This document shows positions 27,101-40,800 of a stretch of DNA of 64,000 nt, in pieces. Positions within the stretch are counted from its first letter, which is position 1, and each line of letters starts with the position of its first letter. Made by a program: the position numbers and the translations under genes. The DNA is from Prinia subflava (taxonomy: Eukaryota; Chordata; Aves; Passeriformes; Cisticolidae): assembly GCF_021018805.1 (NCBI RefSeq), contig NC_086253.1:35775583-35839582 (forward strand). The letters run 5' to 3'. The notes beneath the pieces were generated by a model. The model saw only the letters and a list, made by a program, of their open reading frames with translations, had not been told where the DNA came from and made no database searches.

Positions 27101-30100
27101 ATACAACAAAAGACAGGGACCTGCATTTTTATGTCTATATCCTATCTACGTGAATTAATTTTACTGGCCTTTATGATCTTAAATGAAGTAACATGCTGTG
27201 TGATATCAAAAATACAATATACTATATCTTAGTAGTTAAATGAAAGCATTTAATTAAAATGGTTGGAAACAATAAAGACATTAAGAACTTGAGTTCTCAT
27301 TGAAAAAATAAGGGCAGAAATGCCTCTGGACTGTCCATGGTTTTAGGAGCAAAACTTCAAAACTTTAGAATGTACTTCAAAGCACTGGGCCAGTCTGTGA
27401 GCTACTGATCCAGTGACCTATCTCCACACATGCTGACAGCAAGCCATAGAATTATTCTGAGCATGTGGAGTTTCTGAAAACTTAAAACATCACTTCATAA
27501 TGAGTATGTCCTTTCTGAAACAATGCATGAAAGGACTGGATAAGGACTGCTCAATAAAGGAAATAATTTGGACGAAAGAAGCAGCTTCTCTGTTTTGAAG
27601 TAATTAAGAAAAAGCATTTTGCTTGTTTCTTTTGAGACAAAACGACAACAAAAAAGACACTATAACCCCCTCAGGAGATTTAAAGTTTTATAAAAGCCTG
27701 AAACAACAGACATTCCAAATGACCAATAAAAATCTTACAATCTTTAAAGGTTTGGGGTTTTTTTCACTGATTAGAGAGTTATTCAATAGCTGAAATCCTC
27801 TATTTTAAGATTGAAGAGATTAAGACCAACCAAATTGCCTTTTAGTGATATATTTCTTAAACATTGAATTATGCTTTACTTTTCATAAATCTCAAGATTC
27901 CAACTTTAAAAGTGAGACATTCATTTGTAACTTAATTATTTGATAAGATTAGAAATAAATTATTAATCCAGATCTCAAAGAAATCTGTATTACTTTACAT
28001 ATTAAAAAGAATCTTTTTACTGTGCCTGTGGAAGGAAAGACATGGCAGGCAAACAATTGACAACACATCTTCAATGGCAAGGAAAATCTATTTCCCATAT
28101 CTTTCATGTTTGAAGAATTTCTCCAAAAATTCTGTTGAATGTCTTTTCCATTTGCTCTAGCTCCCACTTGAAATGATCTTTGTCTGACCAAGAAAGGCCA
28201 GGGATGAGAGAAGGGCTAATCATCACAGTTCTGCAAGTTAGAACATTAATAAGTTGCTATATCCATCTGGGAGCAGTACCACACAATCGTTTCTGCTCTT
28301 TCCATCCCAGTTCCAGTGCTACCTAAATCCTTGCTGCGTGGGGGTGGTTAACAAAAGGCAAGCCCTGGTGGCAGCTGCACACTCTACAGAGCTGTCATGT
28401 TCTCTGTCTGTACAGCAAAGCTGAAAAGAATACGTAGGAAGAGGTACACACCAGAGCCCACAAAAATCAAACCAAAGTAAATAAACTTGGACGCACAGCA
28501 GCAAGATAAATTTTCAAAAACGTTTCATGTAGGTATTCATCATTTTCTGTTAGGAGCACATGGCTAGATGAGTGTGTTTGAGAACCACAGGAAAGTGATG
28601 GTCAAGAAGAAGAGCAGGTAGCTGGGGTTGCTTAGGAAAACAGTGAGAAAATTCCCCTGCACACAACTCATCAGCACCGACGTGATGAGATGGTGCTCAT
28701 TCCGCTCTGTACTGCTCATTTCAGACAGTGAAGTGCCATATTTTGTTACACTGTTTGAGGCTCAATGTTGCATCTTCTCAAGAAGAGTGAGAGGTTTGGA
28801 GGAATGAGATGCTCAGAAAGTCTTCTAATAATGGATTTAAGTTATACTTAGATACACCTCTGATAGGAAAAAAATGAAGGTAAAGGTAGAAGTAAGATTT
28901 AAAAATGGCTGGAGAACATGAAATAAGGTTCAAGACCCATATAATATGTGTGAAAAAATGGAAAAACACTTTTCTTTATGAATAGTATAGATCAATTGTG
29001 CTGCTGAAATACCTTTGTTTCTTTTTCTGGCAATCACTTTAAGAGATATGCTGGACTATTATTATGTATTTATTTCGAGTTTAATGAACATCTCAGAACA
29101 GCCAGATGCTCAATAAAGATTGAAAAGTAACAAAGATGGAAAATTCTCTCTGCATTGTTTTGAATTTTTGTTTTCATTTTTATTTGTCAACTCATAACTC
29201 TCAAAAAATTCCAAACTAGCAGAACTGGTTTATCTAAACTACAAAGATGTGTTGTTTAGATACAGGTCTATCAGTTCTTGAATACAAGGCAATTTATTAG
29301 GAGTCCCATCAGTGAACACTTGTGTAAGATTATTGATATAGAATTCCAGGAGTAAACAACATATTGTCATTAATGGCTTCATTCACAAGTGACTGTTAAA
29401 TGGCAATGTTTTGTTTATTGTTAACTTGGGAGAAATTTCAAGCAAGTTGAAAGTTAAAAGTTCTACTTCATCTTTGGAAACTCTTAGATGTTCAGCTTGC
29501 AGTTCTTTAGATATTGACAGGCCTTAGAAAAAGGCTTTCCATTATAAATGCAAAGTTTTGTGTGCTGTTTACAGCCAGAATGTGTCCTAAAGTCACACAG
29601 AAGGATGCATTGCATCCACAGTAACACGGGAATGTTGCACAAATAGAGCTTAAGACCTAGTGGGTAGATTTGTATGACTGTCATCCCACTACACCAGAAC
29701 ATGGTGTTGAAAGCCAAATTATATCTCTGTGTGTCATGGACACACCAATATGTGTGGGGTTTTTTGTTGCAATGGGCCTCTCCCTTCTCAGTCAGTCCTG
29801 GGTACTTAATGCTGAAGAACAGTAAGGGAAGGGCATATCAGCCTTTCAGCTTCTACAGCTCTACATTTTTATTTGAGATTTTTTTTTTAAAAAAAAAAAG
29901 GAGGAAAGAAATGAAGAAGTTTATCTATTTTTCTTTTTTTCATAGAAGAGAAGTAATGCAAGTTTTGAAAATTGAAGAAAAAAGATATTTTACTTTCAAA
30001 TTCTGTGTATTGTCACAAAGTCCTTTTCATTTTGAATGAGATTTTGAATACCTTAAATATGTTTAAGTTACTTTCAGAGGCTGTAATTTGTTATTTTAAT

Positions 30101-33100
30101 TATATTTAATCATATTTTTAATAAAGTTTCTGTTGTAGAAAACACATTAATCCCAAAACTGCACTGCACCTAGAGAGAAACATACTAAAATGGGCTCTAC
30201 TATTGGTTCACTCAAAACTTACACTATAAAGGAAGCAATGGACATTTATCTAGTTTTTTTCAAGGTTTGTCTTATTTTTCTGTCACGAAACCTTGTTTTC
30301 ATAATGGAAATGACTTGGTTACTTTGTCTATTCACTTATGAATATTTATGTCCTGCAGCCTGGATGACATTGGATACAAAAGAAGATATCTGGAAAATCT
30401 GGACAAACAGCTGAGAATCAACATTTCACATCTGCAGTATGGATGCAGTTAAATTTACTATGCACCTGGCACAAAAGCAATCCAGTCATATCTTTTAAAT
30501 ATGATATATTCTGTATCAGTTGTATTCTGGGCATCTGCAGTTCTGTGGCAGATAAGAAACAAAGAGAAAAATCAGGAAAGCTGTGACTTTTATCTCACAC
30601 ATGCTTGCTAACATTTCTGTTCATACTTGTTGTTAATCCCACACATGATTTTGCTGACTTTATAGTGATGAGTAACTTTCAATGTTTGTGGGATGATTCG
30701 CTAATTTTCCAGTTAGCTCATTGCATTCACGGATGTTCTCTCTCACTGATTAATTCCATCCATCTCATAAATAACTGACATAATCCACTGATTCCTCTTG
30801 TATTGACTCAAATTTTTAATTTTGTTATAAATAGATAGATTCATTTCTTTTTGGCATTCAGTTTTTCATTACTCTGAAATTCTCTAGTGGTTTTAATTTG
30901 GTTTTCTTATGTGCCTGGGAAATTTTAAGTCAGGAACCAATTGTCTTCTCTTAGGCTTTATTTTTAGGCTCATCCAGCCCTGTGCTGACATGTATCTGAA
31001 TGAAAGAAATCACTAAGAATATTTGATGAATATGAATATTTGATCTTACTGTTCTCTTCTGTACCTAATAAGATAATCAAACATGCATTTTAGCTTATAG
31101 ATGAATGAAGACTGTCTAACATTCCCATTTTTACTGTGGTTATTCACGTGTTAGGTTGTTTTTTTGGTTTTTTTTAGCTTATAGAAAAATGGGTGGTGTC
31201 TCACCCTGTAGGATGGATTCAAAGATTTTCAAAAAATGAGAAGGGGAATATAGCAAGAAAGAAATATAATCTGGAATATGGGAAGAAACAAATGGGGAGA
31301 AATGAGGAGAAAGTGAAGACACATACATCTTTGTGAAATCACAAATCGGGAAGAAACCTAACAAATTTCCTTTAACATCATGCATGAAGCCAAGTACTTC
31401 CATAGCCCAAAGGAACTAGTGGGGGAAAAGACACTTATCAAATTTCAAATAATAGAAATTATGAGATGCAAAAGATTTCAAATTAGTCAGCTCTTGAATA
31501 TCTCAAGTGCATTACAGTTGGGCCCACAGCTATAAAGGTGAAGGTATGAGCAGAGTAACTTTAGGGATAAAGGCATACTTCTAAAGATAAGAAGTCAATC
31601 TACTCATTAAAAAATGCTTGCTTAGTTCAGTGGGAATATCAGCATTCTGACTTCAAAGGGTACTGGATCAGCCCATGTTATTTAGCTGTTACCAGAAGGA
31701 CTGAATCATCTGCAGCAAAGCTCTTGAAAATGAAAGCAAATGTCTGTGAAAACTCCACAGGATGCTTTTCTAGTCTTCTGGAAAAAATCTGAAAATCTCT
31801 TTTTTTTTTTTTCCTTTTAAGATTTAATGAATAAATACTTGTGATTACAGTGACAGGAACTTCACAGTAAACATTACATATAGACTTGCAATCAGTTTGA
31901 CATTCAGTTTTGCTGCAGCAGTGTCAAGATATTCTGTGGTACAGAAGCTGAGTAGTCCAGGAACTCCGCAGTAGCTCCTGTATTACTGCAATTTAGCTGT
32001 TGAAAAATTTTTCCTCAGTCATGTGTAATATGTTAACATGACAACATCACAATATAGTGTGTTCATGGTGATAGAGATTGATAATTTTTTTATGGACACT
32101 GACGCAACTTTGATTTTTCTGCTGCAGGTCATATAGCAATGATAGTGTTAGTTACAAAGGAATTGACTCTTTCTAGCCTAATTATTATATATTTTCCCAA
32201 TATTTATTCCTAATTGGAAGAAGTGCATTGTTACAGAGTATCTGATTGAGTACGTCTTGAAGAATATTATTTAATCATTTCAAAATCTCTGAAGACATAC
32301 TGTGCAGCAAATTATTTGTGGACTTAGTTATTTTTGGCAGTAGTATCAAAGATACTTTTTTCAGTGCCTGAGAATAGAAGTAAGAAGAGTCCCAAATGTT
32401 ATGCAAATTATCCATCTTCTGAACTACAAATCTATATGATAGATATAAATATCAGAAGAGAAATTATTTTCTCTCTTTTGTTTCTGGAATCTCTACCTAT
32501 ATTTATAGCATCTAGTTTTCAATGATTTCACTGAAGTAATATTGAGAATAGATATCACAGTATGACTTTGGGAATGTAAAACCTTCACTTACTTGTAAGG
32601 AAATTAATATGCCTTTAAGCAATTCAGTATTGATTATCCAAAGCATCAAAAAAGCCTACACATGAATAAAGAAATGACTCGGTCTGGTTTTTAATGGTGA
32701 TAACTTAAGTCAATAGAGCAGCAAATTGAATGCCCAAAGCCAGAGCTACCAAATAATAATTTTGGAGTGAGTTCCAAGGTATTTCTTCCTACTTTCCTCT
32801 TTGGCATCTGTTTTCTTTGACATCCTGTGGGGCTCTTTTTCTACTCAATGTGAGTTTGAATGAACTCTCCTTATAGTGTCAGACACGAGCTCTTAATTCT
32901 TCTTAGGGCACTGAAATGTGAATATATTACACTATAGTAATTCATAAAACTGAACAAATACTACCAGGTAAAAAATAATTTTGTAAGTGAGTTTAAATAT
33001 TAATGCTCTGTATGCCTTATTGAAATTCTTAGAATTAAATAAAAGTGAGTGATATTTTCCTAACATTGTTTGCAGAAGACAGCTTTAAAGCTAACAATCT

Positions 33101-33171
33101 TTTTTATTTAAGAAAAAAACAAAACATGCTTGATCCAACAAGAAAAAAATGCTACACAGAAGGCCAAGTAG
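18114..33171. other. 15 kb of intergenic DNA, no gene or element recognised
   Basis: AT-rich DNA with short open frames on both strands, the longest 121 codons at 29674-30039 (+). None has a recognisable domain. Local low-complexity spots include an A/C-rich block with a C run at about 19796-19905, a C/T-rich patch near 24305-24330, a perfect T10-A11 inverted run at 29879-29899, and a T run at about 31800-31812. No CR1 tail, LTR end or SINE was found. Old repeats too diverged to spot by eye could be present. Confidence 0.5.
19796..19905. repeat. A/C-rich low-complexity sequence
   Basis: Runs of A separated by CC or CCC, including a run of about ten C at 19846-19855. This is a low-complexity patch. 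No unit of fixed length dominates. Confidence 0.75.
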
Positions 33172-33235
33172 AACCACAGAATCATTAAAGCTGGAAAAGA
33201 TTTTTAAGACCATCAAGTCCCATCATTAACTTACA
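33172..33235 (-). mobile_element. Short CR1 3'-end remnant
   Basis: The plus strand has ACCACAGAATCATTAAAGCT followed by GGAAAAGATTTTTAAGACC and a CATCAAGTCCC-type segment. This is the reverse complement of the last part of a CR1 element. Similarity fades after about 33235, so only 60-70 bp are recognisable. It is a severely 5'-truncated, diverged copy. Confidence 0.75.
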
Positions 33236-35502
33236 ATCTGGGATTCGTCATGTTCTGAATATGTGTTGGAAGGCTGCTATGACATAAGCCCCATGGCCAG
33301 ACACTCCAGGAGGAAAAGAAGTCTTTTGACTCTCTTTTGAAAAAGAGAAATAAACATCCACAGAAAATTTCATTTTCATAAATCGGTTGTTTCTGCACAT
33401 TTCCTCTACTGGCACCTCCCATGTCAGTGTCATTGTATCTGAAATGTAACTTTAGAATATAGTAGCCTTTTGAATAAACAGTTTATCAGGGAAACCGTTT
33501 ATTCCTCAACAGTAAGATCTTTAATTTACCCTTAATTCTCATGTCTATTCACCACTATTCACCTCTGTTCACCACCATCAGAGAAACAGAGTTGAGGACA
33601 GTGGAGCTGAATTGTGTCCATGGAGCTCTTACATCCTCAGGAGCTCAGTAAAGATGAAACCTGAACCTAATTTAAAGGGTCAGTGTAATGAGAAAGCCTA
33701 TGAAAAGGAGCCATTTGTAAAGGCAGCAGCTTTTATTTGCACCTTGAATTTGCACCTTGAAATTGACAGACAAACATATTCCCCACAGTTCCTTGCATGC
33801 AAACTCTGATTTAGACAGAAAAACAGTAGAACATAAGGGAGAGAGGTAATTACATTGATAAGTTTTATGCACATATAAAAATGTTTTGAATATGTGATCA
33901 AAGAGCAAAAGGTATCCTTCATTTATCTCCTTCTCCCTTTTTGCTGATGTTTCCTCTTGGTGGAAAGGTTTTATCTTAAAATTGGTCTAATATTGGTCCA
34001 CATGTTACAACAAGAAAAAAAGCTAAAGATAAGAAGTATGACCATTTAAATGAACAATACTACTATCTGACTAAAATGTCACAGTAGTAAATATGAAATT
34101 AAATGCATATTGAGCAGTTGCAAGGAACAGCCTGCAATATATTTGTCTAAAAATGTTCATATTGGTAACTGCCATTTCTATACAAAGAACTTTATCACTG
34201 CTCAAATTAGTTTACCTTTTTTCTTGTGTTTGCTATCTTTGCACAGTCACACTCACATTAATATCTGTAGTTTTTCTTGCCAAAACATGCCTTATTCTTT
34301 CATTCCATGTAGGTAATCCAAATTTAAATCCATGCCTGCAATGAGATTTGTACTCCTTTGAACATTAATAATTGGAGCTGTACTTTCTAAATGTGAGCAA
34401 TGTTTCATAATAAATCTATAATAAAACTGAGTTCAGCTGCAGCTTCTGAACTGTATTGGCCATGTGGATGTGCAAGCTATGGTCATCTCATCAAAATCAT
34501 TATGTACAAAAAAATTGAAGAATATGAAACAGAACACTGTCTTTACATAGTCAATATCATTGGCACCAGCTGGGACCTTTGCTTGTGAGTAGTTATAGAA
34601 AAATTTTTGGAATTATCATAATCCCCCTGATTTGAAAAAACTGTATTCGTGCCTTTTAATTGAGCCCAAAATTAGCACACAAATAAATGTCATGTGTTTG
34701 TTGGGAAAAACAGTGAGACTTAACTCTCATTGAAGGACCAGGATTGTCTAGGTCCTTCAGGTGGATTTTATTGTATGTTTATATATATAGCTAGGCTGGA
34801 TTTCACTGTCTAAACACAAGTATTTTTTGAGATTTTTTTAGGGCAATCTCAATGGCCTAAATCTGCTATTCTAGAAAGCTACGAGTTTCTGGTAAGACCT
34901 ATGTCATACCCACAGGTTTGTGTATCTATCTCAGCTATCTTGGACCATCTTGGATGGACTAGAAGCTGTGTCTGGGTGACGATTGAATCTGGTGGTCAGT
35001 ACTCTCAAGAAGCTCATCTTACTCTGATGCAGACACACAAGATGGGATTTGTTTCCATAAAAGCAACCTCCTTGTAAAGTTTTAGGCAAACAAGTCTCAA
35101 GATAGCTAAATAGCTATTTAGCTGGTCAGCTAAATAGCTCCTTAGACTCTTCTAATTTCATTTACTATATCCCCATTAATAATGGACCTATGTCCAATTG
35201 ACAGAGAACTTGTTATTAAAGGTATTTCAGTCAAGTAAATACTTCTTCTTATTTGATATTTTTCATTATTCAGGTAAATTGAGTATTTTGTTAAAAGCAG
35301 TCAATAATGGTATAGTTAAGTAAAAACAAATGCATTACCCAATATAACACTGCAATACTGAACCACCTTAAAAATGTGTTTTATCACTTTGCCATAAAAT
35401 ACACCTCCATATGTAGAGCAAAAGGCAATTTTTCAATATTGGTCCATGACTTGTGCCATGTGTTTCACAATTGATAAGTATAAATTATAAATTCTTCCCC
35501 TA

Positions 35503-35560
35503 CAAAAAAAAAAAATCTAAAAACTCCACAAACACAAAAAAACCCCAACAAAACAACCAA
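35503..35560. repeat. A/C-rich low-complexity sequence
   Basis: An A run followed by A-rich sequence broken by CC and CCCC. It is similar in texture to the patches at 19.8 kb and 55.7 kb but not a clear copy of either. Confidence 0.7.
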
Positions 35561-36217
35561 AACATTGATACTTCAGTTTAACTTTTACATGGAATGAATA
35601 TTTCAAGGCAAAAACCCTGTTATGAATATATTCATATTGTTTAATTCAGGTTTTTTTTACCATAAAGGAGATTTACAAAGAACTAGAAAAACTATTTTAA
35701 AAGCTGACAAATAACTGCAGAGGATTACTCAAAGATGTTTTTCTCATACATAAAGAAAATGTGTATTGGAAACAAAAAATAATAGCTAGTGGGCAATATG
35801 TTCACCCCATGATTATTCTTGAAACTAAGAAACCACCATATATATACTTGGTTTAAAAATATCTGAGCTTTTGGTGAAAATTTGTGTATTTAGTAATTTA
35901 CATCTTCAAATGTGAACTGTGATAGAAATTTTAAGATAACAATAGAAGCTTATTTTAAGGAAATTATTTTATAAGCACTTGGTAAACTTAATCAGACCTC
36001 TTCGTTTTTAAATATTTAAAATAGCTAAGAAATGTATTATCATGAAAAACAGTAAAAAATTGCTTTGGAAAAGTATGTTAATGACAGCTCTATAGATATT
36101 TCTGAATGCAACATCCATGAAATTTAGAATATCTTAGGCTGTAACCACAAACATTGTCTTGCTGGGCAAGTAAAATGACTCATTTTCTAGTGAAGCAAAA
36201 TGAATGCTAAGAATTAA

Positions 36218-36300
36218 GGGTGTGGTGGGGGTTTTTTTGGTGGTGGTGGTGGTTTTGTTTTGTATTGGTTTGGTTTGATTCAGGTTTGGTTTTTTTTTTA
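36218..36300. repeat. G/T-rich low-complexity sequence with (GGT)n
   Basis: Five GGT units at about 36239-36252 lie within a G/T-rich stretch that ends in TTTGGT repeats and a T run. It has the texture of the reverse complement of the A/C-rich patches elsewhere. Confidence 0.75.
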
Positions 36301-37060
36301 ATCTGGTCTATGCAAAATTTTAATTGTAATCTGCAAGAGCAAGAATGGTCAATGGTCTCTGTTTTTTAGCAATTTAAGGTCCTCCCTATCTTATGTAGAA
36401 TGTCAATATTTGGTTCTTTCCAATACTTACAAAAGATTAATGCCACCTCCTCACCTCCTTTCCAGTTAGTTTCCTTCTCTTCACATTAGGCATTTCTTAC
36501 TCCTACCAGGAAGGTGAGATGAGCCAGTAGTCAGTGTCTGAGCACTGTCAGAGAAAGAAGTGCACAGATTTTGCAGCTATGTTGTGAAATCATGTGCAGC
36601 TGGACTTGGATTAACACATGATCTGAGGAATTCATCATCCCTTTTTTTACTGCAGTTACACAGACTGGATGTGTGTTGCTTACTGAAGCGTTAGAGTTTC
36701 ACCAGCAGTTCATTACCTGGCACTTAAAACTCCAGGATGGGTTGCAGAAGTGTCAGTCTTCCATGGCACTCTCTCACTTGTGTAAACAAGCATTCAGCAG
36801 AGTTGGAAAAGAAACCATGGTGTCCTTTATTCTACAGACATCTCTCAACTGGGAGACTAATGAGAGATTATTCACTACTTTGTGTTGGTTTCAATAAGTG
36901 TTACACATGTTAATTAAAACAGAATAATTCCAAAAGAGGGTTTATATTCATCTACTGCAAAGTGAGATCTAAAACTGAGGAATCTTTTCTTCTTTTCTAT
37001 ACATTTTTTTTCTTTCCTGAAGATTTATTCAGCTACACCAATGCATGAAGCACTGGTAAT

Positions 37061-37847
37061 AAGCAAGAGGAGTTGGAAATCATGGTGGAGTTAGAAATTT
37101 ACTTAATTGCTATCATGGAAACATGGTGGGATGAATCTCTCAACTGGAACACAGCAATTGAGAGCTGCAAAGCCAGAAGAGATAAGCTGGGTAGGAGGAG
37201 AGGGGGTGTTTCACTTAAGGAATGAATAAGCTGTGAAGAGCTGCCTCTGAAAAACAGACACAAATGTGCTGAGAACCTCTGGGTAAAAATCAAGGACAGG
37301 ACCAACCAAGTACACATTGTGTTTGGGGTCTAAGTCCACCTGCACAGGAGGAGCCTGCTGATGAAGCCTCTTGCTTCCCCTGTAGGAGGCATCACCCTCA
37401 CAGGCTGTCATCCTGATGGGGGATTTCAACCACCTGGACATCTACCGGGTAAGAAATACAGCTGGCTGTGCACAATCCAGGAGATTCCTGGACTGTGTTG
37501 AGGATAACTTCCTCATCTAGGTATTGGATAAACCAACCAGAGGAAAAGCATTACTGGACATGGTGCTCACACAGTGTGAACTAGCTAATTAAAGAGGTTA
37601 GGAATGGAGGAGGTCTGGGCTGTAGCAACTTTGTGATCCTGAGGAACAAGGATCTGAACTCTGGAAGAGCAAAATTCCAGCTTTCTAAAGAATGACTAGA
37701 TGAGAGATTCCCTGGTAAGCTGTTCTAACAGACAGAGGAGCTGAATGAGGCTTTGAACATCCAGATCTCATGGGTGGCACAGCAGGGGAGTTGGAACTAG
37801 AACTCTTTAAGGCCCCTTCCAATTCAAGCCATTCTATGCTTCTGTGG
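37061..37847 (+). mobile_element. CR1 retrotransposon, internally deleted, decayed ORF2 endonuclease plus 3' end
   Basis: This copy keeps part of the second open reading frame (apurinic endonuclease domain) and the 3' terminus but lacks the reverse transcriptase between them. At about 37118-37138 the sense translation reads ETWWDES, carrying the conserved endonuclease glutamate. At 37413-37448 it reads [12 protein letters not shown], the GDFNH catalytic motif, in another frame, so at least one frameshift separates them. After stops (for example following DNFLI at about 37520) it continues with endonuclease-like LLDMVLT. From about 37790 the sequence is the CR1 3' end (GGAGTTGGAACTAG, CCCCTTCCAATTCAAGCC), closing with two copies of the 8-bp terminal repeat ATTCTATG/CTTCTGTG. 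It could be one internally deleted copy or two adjacent fragments. Confidence 0.85.
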
Positions 37848-40800
37848 TACTAGGACTTCTCACCCAGTGCCAAGGAAGTGAAACAATCTCTAACTTGACT
37901 TCGGGTTGTGATTTCTGGAACAATTCAGGTAATTTGCTACTTCACTTTCTAAAGCCATCATCACTAAATCCAAGGCATTAGATGATGCCGTGGCTGTATC
38001 ATTATTCATGCAGCTCTCTGTCTCCTCCTCTGAAAACTTCCAGCCCTCCTGCTTCTTCAGTACAACTGGTAAGGTATCAGGCAGGATGATTCAGTGTTTC
38101 CAATAGCTTACCAAACCTCGAATAGCAACACATTTTTTGCATTAAAGAGTAGATTTGATAGAGGCCATCTTATTAGATGACATTCAGATAATAAGATATA
38201 TTAAATCTTAATATTTAAAAGTAGTTCTTAACACAATTAATTGCCATTTATACATGTTGCCATCAATGTGCAAGGTAACAGTTTCTCCATGCTCAACATA
38301 AACTTAACCCCAGACTGTGATCACACATGCTGAAGCACCAGGAGTTTTATTCTGCTTGCCAGTCTGGTGAAAGAAACTTACCTGGCAAGAAGTCACTCTG
38401 AGATTTGCAGTAGTATTTAATCTGCCCTGATTGTGCTGCAGCCTCCTTTCTTCTTAAGGAAGCTGAAAGGTTCAGCAGGGGAAGAGATTCTGTCCCTATC
38501 TTTCTTTAGTGAGGGAAAGACAACTGATGATTCCATTGCCTGTAGGCATGATGGATGGGCTCTTAGATCCAGGCAGCTGTGAGCAGCCTGTTAGCTCATC
38601 GAAATATTTCTTCATACTATTTACTCTTCAATCCAGATCAAAATAGTAGATTAATTTCGGTTTATTTTCATTTTCCCCCTAAATCCTTCCATTTTTGGAA
38701 CATGGCTGCTTAGTCCTTTAGGGCATTTTAATTGTTTTACATAGTCTATTTTCACAGCATATATAGGAAAAAAGAAATCAGTTATTGAAGTGGTCTATGC
38801 CTTCCCTGTATGCTGGCTTTTTTGGCAGCTGGGAAAAGGAAATTCTTTCCTTTATCACATTTTACCAAACCCTTAAATTTCATATACTTGGTGCTTTGAC
38901 ACTAAAGTATCTCAATATGCTTGAACTATCATGGATTCTATTAAGACTCTGTGAAAGAACATCAGAGCACTTGTTTCGAGTGAAAAGAAAACCAAAAGAA
39001 CTAAATTCACCAAATCCATTAAAAGGTGCTCTATGTTGTATTTTCATATGTCAGAACTGAACCCATGGACCTTTGCAGAGAGATTCACATCATCAGAGTG
39101 AAGGTAGTGTTACTGCCACCTGCCTTCCCTTTGAGTTTCTGCCAAGAAGGAATAACATTTTATTGATGCAGATCTCACACTCTGTACAGGATTTTCATTC
39201 CAGACACAGAAGCTCTTTTAATGGCAGTGTTGGCTCTAGTCCTCTGACAGAGAGGGGATTGAGACTTCTTTCCAGAAAGCTGCTGCTATGGACTAATACC
39301 AGACTTATCAGAAAAGGTACCATAATCTAGTACTGCATGAGTCTGACCAAAAAATTTAAATTTAAACACATACATAGAGAAAGGAAAACTCTATATTTTA
39401 AAATTTGGTGCTGTGTCCTGTCCATATAATTTTATTGCTACTTACGAGAAAAAAAAATTAGGGACTGAGCATATTATTCATAATTTTATTCAGTTAATAT
39501 CATATCTCTCATGGATTTATGCCATTAAATTCTACTATGCCATATAAATCTCCACAGCTATGATTACTCTATGATAACTCCATGCCCTGTTGAACCTTAC
39601 AGCCTAATTGGTAGTTTACAAGGAAATATCTATGTTGGTTTTGAGATTAGCATCCTGTTTCCTCAGCAACAGGCAATATTTTCTTGACATGCTCAAACAT
39701 ACTAGTATTGGTGCGTCTGTTTACACAAAATGCAAGCGAAAAAATATTCTGTTGAGATGAGTAGTGAAAAATAATAAAAACATTATTTGTTTGCAAGGTG
39801 AATATTTTCTGCGATATGAGAGAATTCCCTGAATTGTGTTTTGGTGCCCATTTACAGCAGCGCAGATGTGGTAAATCTCTGATGATTTGGAAATCTGAGA
39901 GTCAGCAAAGGAATCTGGACTACCAGGTACTGCAGAAGTCTTCTTCACACAGGTGCCATGTACAGGAAGTATCTGAATAAATCTCTCTGCCAACTTGGTT
40001 AGAAACTGTATATCCTGTACCAACTTTTTTGATAAATAGAGATGAAGGAGAATCTTGGATGTCTAAGACCTTAGGCTACCAGCTAAAGCATGGGACTAAT
40101 CTCTCCTAAATCTCCTGGCCAGAATGCACTTAGATGATTTGGTGGTTTTGTAATTTTTGTAAATTTTTTCCATGATTATCCAAGCAGCAAGCCAAAATCC
40201 TTCATCCTTCGCAGTCCTACAGCTCTTGGAGCAATTTTTTGGCTCAGTTGCCACACTTCTTCCTCTATAACAACTCCAGAGAAGAAAATATATTTCAGTA
40301 GGATGACAAAACACTTCAGTAATCTTTCAAATCACTTTAAGATTTACCTACAAAAATTCCCAGCCATAGGACCTATTGGGTTTTGATCTGAAAACATGTA
40401 ACAACTAAACTACCAGGTACTAAGGAAAATATTTTATCACAAGAAGCATCATTTTTCTATGCCCAGAAAATTTTATTATGGAACCACCACTTTCTGGACG
40501 AGGGCTCAAACCAACACTGAAAGACATCTTCCAATACTGAGAGACATCTGCATTTGCACAGAATTTTTCAGTGCACTGTTCTTTTCTTTAGGTTCCCTAT
40601 AAAACCTTTCCTTTCCTTTCAACCTCACCCCCACCCCTCCCACTCTAGGGAGGGGTTCATCTAGGGTTCATTTCTGTCAGCATCTCTGTCCTGCCCCTCT
40701 GTCCTGCAAAGAACCTTGTACCACCTCTATTACTTATGAATAACTGGCTAGATCAGGGGTTATACAGTTCAGATATCTGCAGGATGTTGCATCCTATCCA

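Larger units (their letters stand above)
33236..37057. other. Intergenic DNA with low-complexity patches
   Basis: No gene or mobile element recognised. The block contains a 20-bp perfect palindrome at 35104-35123, an A/C-rich patch at about 35503-35560, and a G/T-rich patch including GGT repeats at 36218-36300. Open frames are all under 80 codons, without domains. Confidence 0.55.

Noticed and set aside
29674..30039. 121-codon plus-strand open frame
   Set aside because: It crosses a T10-A11 run, has Phe/Lys-rich low-complexity content and matches no protein I recognise.
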